Part shown: piece after piece, positions 31,760 to 39,511 of the stretch | Position numbering within the stretch: the stretch's first letter is position 1 | Layout of the letters: every line of letters begins with the position of its first letter | From: a virus | Strand: one strand, 5' to 3' | Length of the DNA stretch: 45,688 nt | Virus record (IMG/VR): IMGVR_UViG_3300030329_003991 | Coordinates: 3,036 to 48,723 of that record | The notes under the pieces: generated by a model | Told to the model about the DNA's origin: nothing | The model's database searches: none | The model's input: only the letters and a program-made list of their open reading frames with translations | Program-made: the position numbers and the translations under genes

Positions 31760-31975
31760 TCAGTATGGGGCTATTTCTCTATTCTTTACTTTTATGATCT
31801 TGAATTCTCTAATATCGACTGATTTACCGTATTTTAGCCAATATATAGCATTTTCTGCTTCTTTTCTCGCTACAAAGGTTTGTATAGGGTAATCCTCATT
31901 TATTTTGGGAGTGAAGGCTTTACCTCTTATCATGTACCAAGTCTCATTTTCTCTTTCTTCTACTATTCCGTACAT
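31760..31975 (-). CDS. Small hypothetical protein
   Basis: 71 residues (MYGIVEERENETWYMIRGKA...), mixed beta and helix, with a basic C-terminal half. There is no strong ribosome site (AAAAAGGTTG). No family recognised. Confidence 0.5.
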   Translation of the reverse strand: MYGIVEERENETWYMIRGKAFTPKINEDYPIQTFVARKEAENAIYWLKYGKSVDIREFKIIKVKNREIAPY

Positions 31976-32135
31976 TTTTCAACCTTTTTTCTTTATATAA
32001 TATACATATTTGTGCTATTTTAACACAAGTCTTTTTTAAAAATATTGTAAATTGGGTTTGAAGTGGGGTGTGTGTATAGCTTTATTTGGCGATATTTTGC
32101 CGTTTTAAGGCTAAAACTAGCATTTTACGGGTATA
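31976..32135. other. 160-base AT-rich gap
   Basis: No gene seen. A 5-bp stem TACGG (32126-32130) / CCGTA (32139-32143) overlaps the end of the upstream-lying 32136-32456 gene and may be a weak terminator. The phrases GGCGATATTTTGCCG and TTTTGGCGATTTAAAGCC are imperfectly repeated around it. Confidence 0.35.
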
Positions 32136-32456
32136 TTACCGTATTATATCGATTTTAAACGGTTTTGGCGATTTAAAGCCCATTTTGCTATTTTGTACAT
32201 AATATAAGTGATTTAATATCTCGTGTTCTGCTTCATTTCCACGTACTCCTGCGGTAGCTGTTATCTTTTCTGTCTCATATACTACTTTTTCAGTTACCTC
32301 TGGTATTTCTATCCATTTCACATTCTCGAATAATTTGTCCATGTCCAGGTCTAGACTGTCGCTTTGTAGTAATATTAGAAGCATTCCCAAATATTTTATC
32401 ATAATTTTCTTTATATCTTTTAATATTGGATGTTCTATCCCTATCGCCTTTTCCAT
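32136..32456 (-). CDS. First gene of the leftward operon, hypothetical
   Basis: 106 residues, beginning MEKAIGIEHPILKDIKKIMI with a hydrophobic stretch (YLGMLLILLQ) and an acidic middle. No family recognised. It stands directly after the leftward promoter at 32555-32583, so it is probably among the earliest expressed proteins, a typical position for host-takeover factors (inference). Confidence 0.5.
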   Translation of the reverse strand: MEKAIGIEHPILKDIKKIMIKYLGMLLILLQSDSLDLDMDKLFENVKWIEIPEVTEKVVYETEKITATAGVRGNEAEHEILNHLYYVQNSKMGFKSPKPFKIDIIR

Positions 32457-32554
32457 TCATTTGACTTTCTTTCTTTTTATATTACGTTAGTAATATATTT
32501 CTTTCTTTTATAAGTATATAAGTTATATATGTACTTCGGGTTTTCCTGCCCTGT

Positions 32555-32583
32555 AATATACAAACTATATTCGCTTATCACAA
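32555..32583 (-). promoter_or_regulatory. Leftward early promoter
   Basis: On the minus strand: -35-like TTGTGA (32578-32583), exactly 17 bases, then -10-like TATATT (32555-32560). It lies about 100 bases ahead of the leftward gene cluster and back to back with a matching rightward promoter. Confidence 0.55.
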
Positions 32584-32622
32584 GTATTTTTTTTAAAAAA
32601 CGAAGGTAAAATAAATTTTATC

Positions 32623-32651
32623 TTGTATTAAAGACATGTGATTCGTATATT
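32623..32651 (+). promoter_or_regulatory. Rightward promoter of the divergent region
   Basis: TTGTAT (32623-32628), 17 bases, TATATT (32646-32651). The ATG at 32652 touches the -10 box, so transcription would start inside the first annotated codons. Either ATG 32664 is the real, almost leaderless start, or another promoter is used. The element matches the one upstream of the portal gene (TATATTATGT in both). Confidence 0.5.
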
Positions 32652-32900
32652 ATGTCTCAGTATATGGGCAAATTACGAAACATTGCAAGAGACTATTGTG
32701 CTAATTGGAATGTTGGCAAATGCTTGGGGTGCGTAGTGAAGGAAGTGGATGATAGAGTGATTCACATAGTAGACTCGGAATTAGCTGGGAAAGACTGTAT
32801 AGTTGAGAAAGGATGTACTTATTTTGATGAATTTGTGATACCAGGAATAACGGATGAAAGACAAAGAAGAGAAGCGACAATTTCGAAAAGAGTTTCGTAA
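32652..32900 (+). CDS. Small Cys-containing hypothetical protein
   Basis: 82 residues from ATG 32652, or 78 from ATG 32664. Cys residues occur as C16, C24/C27 (KCLGC) and C49/C55, a possible metal site. A -10-like box ends immediately before the first ATG, so the second may be used. First gene of the rightward operon; no family recognised. Confidence 0.5.
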   Translation: MSQYMGKLRNIARDYCANWNVGKCLGCVVKEVDDRVIHIVDSELAGKDCIVEKGCTYFDEFVIPGITDERQRREATISKRVS

Positions 32901-32985
32901 AGCTGTTAAAATAATAGATACTGTGAGAAAAAAGGATCTTCCTGTAAAAGCATATGTTATGCGAGAGAAGGTTCCCTCATGGTAA
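32854..32985 (+). CDS. Small basic peptide (43 residues)
   Basis: ATG 32854 to TAA 32983-32985, overlapping the previous gene by 47 bases and the HExxH gene's leader. An AGGA ribosome site lies eight bases ahead. The product is very basic and helical (MKDKEEKRQFRKEFRKAVKI), plausibly nucleic-acid binding. The ORF fills the gap between neighbours, which supports it. Confidence 0.5.
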   Translation: MKDKEEKRQFRKEFRKAVKIIDTVRKKDLPVKAYVMREKVPSW

Positions 32986-32999
32986 AAAAAGGAGAGAGA

Positions 33000-33290
33000 A
33001 TGAAGTTAGTAATAGGTGGACATGATTATGACATAGTAGAGATGCGTGATCAAACAAAGGATGGGAAAGACCTTTTGGGTTTACATGACCCTAAATTAAA
33101 TACTATCTCATTAGATAGTGATATGGCTAATACTAGAAAGCATGAGACCTTATTGCATGAAATAGTTCATGTGATACTGATGAATGCTGGGTTTAGCGAC
33201 CACGATGAGAGTTTGATAGATGCTATATCAAATGGATTTTTACAACTTGGAGTAGGAGAGTTTGTATGGAAAAAAGCAAAAAGCTCATAA
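33000..33290 (+). CDS. Small zincin-like metallopeptidase (HExxH)
   Basis: 96 residues from ATG 33000 after GGAGAGAGA; another in-frame ATG at 32979 is less likely. TLLHEIVHVIL (50-60) gives the HExxH zinc motif (H53, E54, H57), preceded by PKLNTISLD strands, as in ImmA/SprT-like phage metalloproteases. The third ligand is not obvious (D65-D67 or E68). Possible roles: cleaving a host repressor or processing a phage protein. It overlaps the next gene by 25 bases. Confidence 0.65.
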   Translation: MKLVIGGHDYDIVEMRDQTKDGKDLLGLHDPKLNTISLDSDMANTRKHETLLHEIVHVILMNAGFSDHDESLIDAISNGFLQLGVGEFVWKKAKSS

Positions 33291-33616
33291 TAGACCAATG
33301 TGAGAGGGATTTCCCACAGAGCACTACAGAGTTTCGCAGTGTTCTTGAGGAAATGTATGAGTTATTCGCTAAGAAGCAGAATGATTATGGGCCTGGTAAT
33401 ATAGCCATGGGAACTATGTTAGAGACAGAAGAAGAGATTCGTATGAGTCTTATGGGTATAATAGTCAGGATGAATGATAAAATAAATAGATTAATAAACC
33501 TTGTAGTTAAAAAGAATAAAGAACCTGAGAATGAGTCAGTTATTGATTCATTCATAGATATTGGTAATTATTCTGTTATGGCAAGAATATTATTGGAAAG
33601 AAAATGGGGAAAATAA
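33266..33616 (+). CDS. DUF1599/Nmad1-like nucleotide-modification-associated protein
   Basis: 116 residues. AKKQNDYGPGNIAMG (35-49) and GIIVRMNDKINRLINLVV (64-81) followed by ESVIDSFIDIGNYSVMARIL (90-109) match the phage DUF1599 pattern, named nucleotide modification associated domain 1 because of its gene neighbourhoods in modified-DNA phages. It is all-helical and MazG-like in feel, with acidic residues that could bind metal. This supports, but does not prove, a modified-base pathway here. Confidence 0.65.
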   Translation: MEKSKKLIIDQCERDFPQSTTEFRSVLEEMYELFAKKQNDYGPGNIAMGTMLETEEEIRMSLMGIIVRMNDKINRLINLVVKKNKEPENESVIDSFIDIGNYSVMARILLERKWGK

Positions 33617-33690
33617 TTAAAAGATTTTTCTATTGGATGGAAGCTTTGGTCTTAATATTACTTATTAGGGTCATTAAGGAGGTGTCATGA
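33604..33690 (+). CDS. 28-residue membrane peptide
   Basis: ATG 33604 (inside the previous gene's last codons) to TGA 33688-33690, which overlaps the next ATG as ATGA. It has a hydrophobic core (WMEALVLILLIRVI) flanked by Lys/Arg. The exact coupling to the phosphoesterase start suggests real translation. Confidence 0.45.
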   Translation: MGKIIKRFFYWMEALVLILLIRVIKEVS

Positions 33691-34454
33691 GAATAAAGAA
33701 GGCTATCGTAACACCTGATAAGCATTTTCCATTTGAGGATAAACCCGCTATAAAGGTAGTATGTAAAGCTATCGAGCTTGTAAAGCCTGATATATATGTA
33801 GACCTTGGCGACACTGGCGAGTGGGAAAGTGTATCTCATTGGCAATGGAAAAAGAAAAAGAGACCGCCTTTGGAATATCAACTTCCTTTTGTACATGATG
33901 AAATAGAAGCAGTTAATAAAGGAATGGATATTATTGATAAGGCTCTAGATAAAGCAGGAACTAAAGAAAGACACTTTTGTGAGGGAAATCATGATGACTG
34001 GCTTAACAGATTCGTTGAGGAAAATCCTTTCTTGGCTAAGGAATTCCTCGTTAAGAATGCGCTTAATCTTAAAGACCGTGGTTACAAGTACCATAAAATC
34101 GGAAAGATGCTTAAAATTGGTAAGCTTAATTTTTACCACGGGCATCATTTTGCTGGAATTAATCACACTAGGAATCATCTTCTTAGGCTCGGGGGTAATG
34201 TTATGTATGGGCATCATCATGATATTCAGCAAAGCTCTGTTACGCACATTGATGGGGTCAAATCGGCTTGGTCAATAGGGTGCTTAAAAGACATGACGGC
34301 TGAAGCAAATGAATGGCTAGGGAATAGGCAGCATAATTGGCAACATGCTTTTGCTTTAGTGCATTTCCATAAGAATGGAAACTTCAATGTCACTATTCAC
34401 CAAATAGTAAATGGTGTTACGGTGGTTGAAGGTAAGACAATTAACGGAAATTGA
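33687..34454 (+). CDS. Calcineurin-like metallophosphoesterase
   Basis: 255 residues with the phosphoesterase signature: DKH (11-13), GDTGEW (41-46), GNHDD (100-104), HGHH (151-154) and GHHHD (175-179). It binds two metals and hydrolyses phosphodiesters or phosphomonoesters. Phage examples act in DNA processing, nucleotide metabolism or RNA end repair; the neighbours do not decide. It has a good GGAGGTG ribosome site and a TTGA overlap with the terminase small-subunit candidate. Confidence 0.85.
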   Translation: MRIKKAIVTPDKHFPFEDKPAIKVVCKAIELVKPDIYVDLGDTGEWESVSHWQWKKKKRPPLEYQLPFVHDEIEAVNKGMDIIDKALDKAGTKERHFCEGNHDDWLNRFVEENPFLAKEFLVKNALNLKDRGYKYHKIGKMLKIGKLNFYHGHHFAGINHTRNHLLRLGGNVMYGHHHDIQQSSVTHIDGVKSAWSIGCLKDMTAEANEWLGNRQHNWQHAFALVHFHKNGNFNVTIHQIVNGVTVVEGKTINGN

Positions 34455-35215
34455 AGAAAAGGACTATAAATGGAGTGGATCACATTGTTTATGCTGATCA
34501 AGCTGATTTTCGCAGTACCCATCCCTACACCGATCTTGTTAAGGATTGGAGAGAAGGTCATGAGAAAGATTGGGTTCTTACAGATGACGGTCAAGTATGT
34601 CAAGTCTTAAAGAGGGGTGTATTAAGAAATAATAAAGCAGGTAAGACATATAGTAACTATATTAGAACAGCTATAGGTTCTTTTGTTTGTAGGAAAAATA
34701 TTAAGATAGAAGGTGAACTTAGAAAGAATATATATACATTAGGTAAGGGTGATAAGACAGCTTATGAGATAAGAAGAGATAGAGAGAAGCCTACGAAAAG
34801 AGAATTTCTCTTTGCTAAGTACGTTGCGAAGGGAGACGATATGGTGGATGCCTTTCTTAAGGTATATCCAACTCAAAGTAGGGACTACGCAAAACAAGAA
34901 TCTCAGATTCTAATGAATACAAAAAGGATAAGAAATTTGATCAGGGAAGAAATAGATAAGATAATGAATGAAGCAGAGATAACACCTCTGTATATCTTAG
35001 AAAAAATGAAGGGTATCATTGAGTCAGATGAGTCTAAAGATAGTGATAAGGTCTCTTTATTAAGAGAGTTGGTTACTATAGCTGGAATGAAAGATACAGA
35101 GAAGCGCTCGGAGTCTGTTACTGTATTTCAGGGATTCTCACCTGAGCAACTCGATGCTATCGGTGGAAACAATGTAAAGAAAATAGCGAGCGGAAAAAGA
35201 GAAAAAGAGGTCTAA
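34451..35215 (+). CDS. Terminase small subunit (candidate)
   Basis: 254 residues from TTG 34451, overlapping the previous TGA as TTGA. The C-terminal half (REFLFAKYVAKGDDMVDAFL, KVYPTQSRDYAKQESQILMN, IRNLIREEIDKIMNEA) resembles terminase small subunits, with an HTH-type DNA-recognition helix followed by the small-subunit oligomer region. The N-terminal 100 residues are an extra domain of unknown function. It lies three genes before the large subunit, so the assignment is good but not certain. Confidence 0.65.
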   Translation: MKKRTINGVDHIVYADQADFRSTHPYTDLVKDWREGHEKDWVLTDDGQVCQVLKRGVLRNNKAGKTYSNYIRTAIGSFVCRKNIKIEGELRKNIYTLGKGDKTAYEIRRDREKPTKREFLFAKYVAKGDDMVDAFLKVYPTQSRDYAKQESQILMNTKRIRNLIREEIDKIMNEAEITPLYILEKMKGIIESDESKDSDKVSLLRELVTIAGMKDTEKRSESVTVFQGFSPEQLDAIGGNNVKKIASGKREKEV

Positions 35216-35451
35216 TGAACCTTTTCGAAATATGCATGCAAGTTCTTAATGATGCATCAGAAGGTGGTCTTGACTTTGATAAAGATACTGATCGTGAAAA
35301 TATAGCAAACGATATATACGAGCTATATTATGAAAGTAGTAAGCTTATTAATCAGAATACATATCCAGATAGTGGGTACTTTATCGATGTTAAAGATTAT
35401 TATTCTGACGATATATCACATACAAGATTTGTAAATGCAGATGAAGACTGA
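35215..35451 (+). CDS. Small acidic hypothetical protein
   Basis: 78 residues, very acidic (Asp/Glu/Tyr-rich: DKDTDRENIANDIYELYYES). TAATG-coupled to the previous gene and overlapping the next by 17 bases. No family recognised; a DNA mimic is one possibility. Confidence 0.5.
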   Translation: MNLFEICMQVLNDASEGGLDFDKDTDRENIANDIYELYYESSKLINQNTYPDSGYFIDVKDYYSDDISHTRFVNADED

Positions 35452-35821
35452 TAAATTAGCTGTATATGGCACACTTAGAAATGGTGACCGTGATACTTGG
35501 AAGGTTGATGGTTATCAAATAGTGTTCCCAGGACATCATGAATACCCAGCTGCTCTTATGGATAGAAATGCAAAGGAAGCGGTTGTTGAGGTAATAGATG
35601 TTGATTATACAGATCTGCATGGATATGATAAATACGAAAGTGTAGATACAGGTCTTTATGAGAGAAGAAGAGTTCAGGTCTACAATGATAGTGGCGATGA
35701 GCAAGAAGCATGGATGTACATCATCGGGCCTGCTCTTATGCAATATAATAAGGTTTTTGAATTAGTTCCTGAACAGGATTGGTTATCAAAAAGAGCAAAG
35801 AAAAGAAGAATGTCAACATAA
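35435..35821 (+). CDS. AIG2-like / gamma-glutamylcyclotransferase-fold protein
   Basis: 128 residues. YGTLRNGD (11-18) is the signature loop, and DKYESVDTGLYERRRV (65-80) gives the usual catalytic Glu68 followed by the Y-x-R strand. Enzymes of this fold cleave gamma-glutamyl amides to 5-oxoproline and are often found beside amidoligases. Its placement between the terminase subunits, about 8 kb from the amidoligase genes, suggests a link. It overlaps the terminase large subunit start by 43 bases. Confidence 0.75.
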   Translation: MQMKTDKLAVYGTLRNGDRDTWKVDGYQIVFPGHHEYPAALMDRNAKEAVVEVIDVDYTDLHGYDKYESVDTGLYERRRVQVYNDSGDEQEAWMYIIGPALMQYNKVFELVPEQDWLSKRAKKRRMST

Positions 35822-37377
35822 ATAAGCATAACGTATCTGAGAAGGAACGTGTGCTTGAATTAGCTAGAAAAGACCTAATAGCTTTTGGGCAGCTATTTAT
35901 GCCTGAGGATTTTATGAAGTCTTCCCCTGCGCCCTACCATTATGAATTAAATGATCTCTTATTGAATAATGATAGAAAGCGTTGTTGTATCATATTACCC
36001 AGAGGTCATTCCAAATCTACATTAGCTAAAGCTGCTTTGATGTATCATTTATACTTCAATCCAGAGGGTAAGAAAGAATTTATAGCTTGGGTAGCTGAGG
36101 AACAATCTCAAGCTATAGACCATATAAAATATATACAAAATCATATAGAAGTAAACCCAGCTCTTAATTATTATTTTGGAGACCTTAGGGGCTCTAAATG
36201 GACTGAAAAAGAATTTACGACAAGTAAAGGCGATAGAGTTATAGCTAAGGGTACGTCTCAAAGATTGCGTGGTAGGTCTCAATTAGGACTAAGATATACC
36301 AAGATCATTCTTGATGACTTTGAATCAGAATTAAATACAAAGACCCCAGATAGAAGAAGAGAGATAAAAGAATGGGTTATGTCAACAGTGGAACCAGCTT
36401 TGGAAAACTCTGCTGATAATGAGGGTTCGGTTTGGTTGATTGGAACCATTGTTCACTTTGATTCTTTTTTACAGAGTATATATGATGGGTATTTAGAAGC
36501 TAAAAGAGATAAGAGAAAATATGCTTGGGATGTTATGTATCATAAGGCTATTGATTCAGATGGTAATGTTCTTTGGCCTTCGTACTTTTCAAAGTCTAAA
36601 TTAGAAGATATTAGAAGAAGATTTGAAGATGTTGGGTTGGTGCATAAGTTTGCACAGGAATATCTCAATGAAGCTAGGGATTTAGAAAATGCTAAGTTTA
36701 AGACAAATAGGTTGGAATTCTATGATCACGAGTTTGTATCTAAAAATAACTTTGCCTATCTAATTAATAATGAAGATGCAATACCAGTTAATGTTTATAT
36801 CGGGGTTGACCTAGCTTATGAAGCAAATGAAGGAAGCGATTATCAAGTGGTAATGGTTATTGGAATAGATAGCGATAGAAACTTTTATGTCATTGACTAC
36901 ATGAGAGAGCATATTCCTTTATATGAAATGCCTGAAAAAATAATAGAATACGCTAAAGAATATTCGCCTGTTAAGAGGGCAAATGTAGAGCATGTTGGCG
37001 CTCAGGGAATTATAAAAGATGCTGTTAATAAGATGGCAGCTAGTGATAGAAAGATAGCACCAGGTATAGCATTGGGCGTTAGACCACCAACTCAAATTAA
37101 AAAAGAAGATAGACTAGAGTCTTTATTATGTCCTATAGTGAATAGGCGTAAGTTATTTATAAAAAGAAAGCAAACAGAATTAGTAGATGAGATGTTTCAA
37201 TTTCCAAAAGGTAGGAATGATGATGTTTTGGACGGTCTTTGGTATGCCATTAATAATGCTCGTCCACCATCTAGTATGAAATTTGATGCTGAAAAATTTG
37301 ACGAAATGATGGAAAGAAAAGATAAGGCATCTATTAAAAGAAAGGTAGTTTCATGGATGACAGGACAAAGAATTTAA
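35779..37377 (+). CDS. Terminase large subunit
   Basis: 532 residues if begun at TTG 35779; a GTG about 24 codons in, near a GAGAAGGA site, is a plausible alternative. The ATPase has Walker A LPRGHSKST (73-81) and Walker B IILDDFE (176-182), and the SVWLIGTIVH phrase gives the coupling motif. The nuclease domain has YIGVDLAYEANEGSDY near residue 335 and DDVLDGLWYAINNAR near 477. It packages DNA into the prohead through the portal encoded next. No intein or frameshift seen. Confidence 0.9.
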   Translation: MVIKKSKEKKNVNINKHNVSEKERVLELARKDLIAFGQLFMPEDFMKSSPAPYHYELNDLLLNNDRKRCCIILPRGHSKSTLAKAALMYHLYFNPEGKKEFIAWVAEEQSQAIDHIKYIQNHIEVNPALNYYFGDLRGSKWTEKEFTTSKGDRVIAKGTSQRLRGRSQLGLRYTKIILDDFESELNTKTPDRRREIKEWVMSTVEPALENSADNEGSVWLIGTIVHFDSFLQSIYDGYLEAKRDKRKYAWDVMYHKAIDSDGNVLWPSYFSKSKLEDIRRRFEDVGLVHKFAQEYLNEARDLENAKFKTNRLEFYDHEFVSKNNFAYLINNEDAIPVNVYIGVDLAYEANEGSDYQVVMVIGIDSDRNFYVIDYMREHIPLYEMPEKIIEYAKEYSPVKRANVEHVGAQGIIKDAVNKMAASDRKIAPGIALGVRPPTQIKKEDRLESLLCPIVNRRKLFIKRKQTELVDEMFQFPKGRNDDVLDGLWYAINNARPPSSMKFDAEKFDEMMERKDKASIKRKVVSWMTGQRI

Positions 37378-37385
37378 AAAATTTC

Positions 37386-37414
37386 TTGCGTTAAGAGATT
37401 TTTGGTATTATATT
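37386..37414 (+). promoter_or_regulatory. Promoter ahead of the portal gene
   Basis: TTGCGT (37386-37391), 17-base spacer, TATATT (37409-37414). The -10 and next bases (TATATTATGT) are identical to the rightward promoter at 32646. The likely start of transcription is near 37421, giving a very short leader before the portal frame. Confidence 0.55.
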
Positions 37415-37444
37415 ATGTGCGTATACAACTAATTAATGGGGTAG

Positions 37445-39436
37445 ATTATTTCTAGTATAAGGGAACTTGAGAGTACGCAAGTCGATCACTCTGAAGTTAA
37501 TAAACAGCTTTGGCAGTCTTGGCGTGACTCTAGAGTAAATTGGGATACCGAAGCAAGAGATTCTATAGATTTCTTCCTAGGTAATCATTATAGCCAAGAA
37601 GAGTCAGAAGCGTTAAGAGCAGTTGGTCAAGGTGATTTTGTTATTGACCGTGTTTACGCAGCTGTTGAAAAACTAAAATCACTGTTAACATCACGGTCTC
37701 CTAAATTTAGTGCAGTAGGTAGAGAAGATTCAGATAGTAGATTGGCTCTTGTTTGGCGAACTCTTTTGGAATATATATGGGATATTTCAGATGGAGACAC
37801 TCAATTTAAACAAGCAGTTCACGATTATGCAACCGCAGGTATTGGATATTTTTATGCATATATAGACCCAGAAGCTGATTATGGTCGTGGGGAAGTGAAG
37901 TTTACATACCTTGATCCATTTCGTGTATATGTAGACCCAGCATCACGCAATAGACATTTTGAAGATGCTTCAGGTGTTATTCTATCCACTATATTAACAG
38001 AAGACCAAATAATAAATTTATACCCTAAGGTAGAAGAACACCTAAGTGATATTGAGACTTATTCTCAAGAAGAGGATTATCCAGCATCTACTAGAAGAAA
38101 TAGTTCCGTATCCTTTACCCCAGATATTGTTCACGACAGAGACCATCATAGATTAGATAGATATAGAATACTTGAAAGGTTTACTAAGATAAAGGTTCCT
38201 TTCTATCGTGTATTTAACAAAGAGAATGGTTCTGAAGCTATATTAAATGATGAGCAATATAATCAGTTTATTGAAAAGAATTCATTATTATTAGAAGCGG
38301 GCTTAGTTGAAATAGTACAAGTACCGCAAACAAGGATAAAGATCTCCGCAACAGTAGGAGACGTTTTATTATATGAGAGTATACTTAATACTGATATATA
38401 CCCTATCGTTCCAGTTCCTAATATTTGGACTGGCACACCATATCCAAAATCAGATATAAGTAAAATAAAAGACTCTCAAAGATTATTAAATAAGCTTTTC
38501 TCTCTCACTCTATCCCACGCTCAGGCCTCTGCTGGACTTAAGTTATTAGTTCCAGAGGGGAGCGTAGATGATTTGGGGCAGTTGGAACAGGATTGGGCAA
38601 ATCCCAATGCAGTAATACCATATAACCCAGAGTTCGGTGCACCGCATTTCCCTGCCCCACAATCACTATCTTCGGAGTTTTATAATTTAATAGGGAGAAT
38701 AGAGCATTATATAGATTTAAGTCTTGGTATTCCTGAATTGCTTCAAGGATTTAAAGAAGCTGCGCCAGAAACTGTACGTGGAACATCTATGCTATCTGAG
38801 ATGGGCGAAACACGTGGAAAGGCAAAACTTAGGGATATTGAGAGTAGTCTTAATAGACTTGGCAAATGTTTATATAACTTAGCTAAAGGTCATTATGATT
38901 ATCAAAAAACATTTAGAATCGTACAACCAAATAATGATTTGACAGAATTTACAATCAATCAAATGTATGATGATAAATCTCAAGAAGTAGGAGCTATACA
39001 TAATGATATTACTATAGGTAACTACGACGTGAGAATAATATCAGGATCAACTTTACCATCTAATAGGATGGCTGAATACAATATGTATTTGGAAGCATTT
39101 AAGTTGGGACTGGTAGACGATGTCGAGGTTTTAAAGAAAACTGAAATCTTTGACAAAGAAGGCGTTTTAAAACGTAAAGGGCAAATGGCTCAAATGCAAG
39201 GCATGGTACAGCAATTACAAGAACAGGTTAAAAAACTTAAAGGCGACCTACAAACTGCTGAACGTGAAAACGTTAATGCTAAAAAGCAAGTTGAAGCTCA
39301 GAAATTTAAATCACAACTTAAAGAGGTTCTGACCGATAGTAAGTTTAAAACTAAGGTAAATCTAGATAAGTTAGAAAGAGTAATAAATGCCGAAGAAGAC
39401 GTTTTGAAAGCTAGCAAAGACAGAAAAAAAGTGTAG
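37445..39436 (+). CDS. Portal protein with no canonical start codon
   Basis: About 663 residues. The first Met-type start in frame after the N-terminal region would be TTG 37742, but 99 codons before it clearly encode portal sequence (RDSIDFFLGNHYSQEESEAL, then GDFVIDRVYAAVEKLKSLLT). The in-frame ATG at 37436 is followed by GGG and TAG (37442-37444), so the open part begins at ATT 37445. Real initiation may use ATT/ATA, amber readthrough or the ATG may be an assembly error. Portal features: large head-tail connector core, C-terminal coiled coil (QGMVQQLQEQVKKLKGDLQT). It forms the dodecameric DNA gate. Confidence 0.82.
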   Translation: MISSIRELESTQVDHSEVNKQLWQSWRDSRVNWDTEARDSIDFFLGNHYSQEESEALRAVGQGDFVIDRVYAAVEKLKSLLTSRSPKFSAVGREDSDSRLALVWRTLLEYIWDISDGDTQFKQAVHDYATAGIGYFYAYIDPEADYGRGEVKFTYLDPFRVYVDPASRNRHFEDASGVILSTILTEDQIINLYPKVEEHLSDIETYSQEEDYPASTRRNSSVSFTPDIVHDRDHHRLDRYRILERFTKIKVPFYRVFNKENGSEAILNDEQYNQFIEKNSLLLEAGLVEIVQVPQTRIKISATVGDVLLYESILNTDIYPIVPVPNIWTGTPYPKSDISKIKDSQRLLNKLFSLTLSHAQASAGLKLLVPEGSVDDLGQLEQDWANPNAVIPYNPEFGAPHFPAPQSLSSEFYNLIGRIEHYIDLSLGIPELLQGFKEAAPETVRGTSMLSEMGETRGKAKLRDIESSLNRLGKCLYNLAKGHYDYQKTFRIVQPNNDLTEFTINQMYDDKSQEVGAIHNDITIGNYDVRIISGSTLPSNRMAEYNMYLEAFKLGLVDDVEVLKKTEIFDKEGVLKRKGQMAQMQGMVQQLQEQVKKLKGDLQTAERENVNAKKQVEAQKFKSQLKEVLTDSKFKTKVNLDKLERVINAEEDVLKASKDRKKV

Positions 39437-39511
39437 GGACATTACACGGTTCTGCTTTTGTTGGACATCATAAAGGTGAAGCCATAAAACAAAAGAAATC
39501 GAGGAAATAAA

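Noticed and set aside
37442-37444. General TAG recoding in this phage
   Set aside because: Many genes here end cleanly and at sensible places without needing readthrough; only the portal start shows a problem.
39437-39511. Open frame ending GHHKGEAIKQKKSRK between portal and scaffold
   Set aside because: It reads like protein but has no ATG, GTG or TTG start, so it cannot be supported as a gene.
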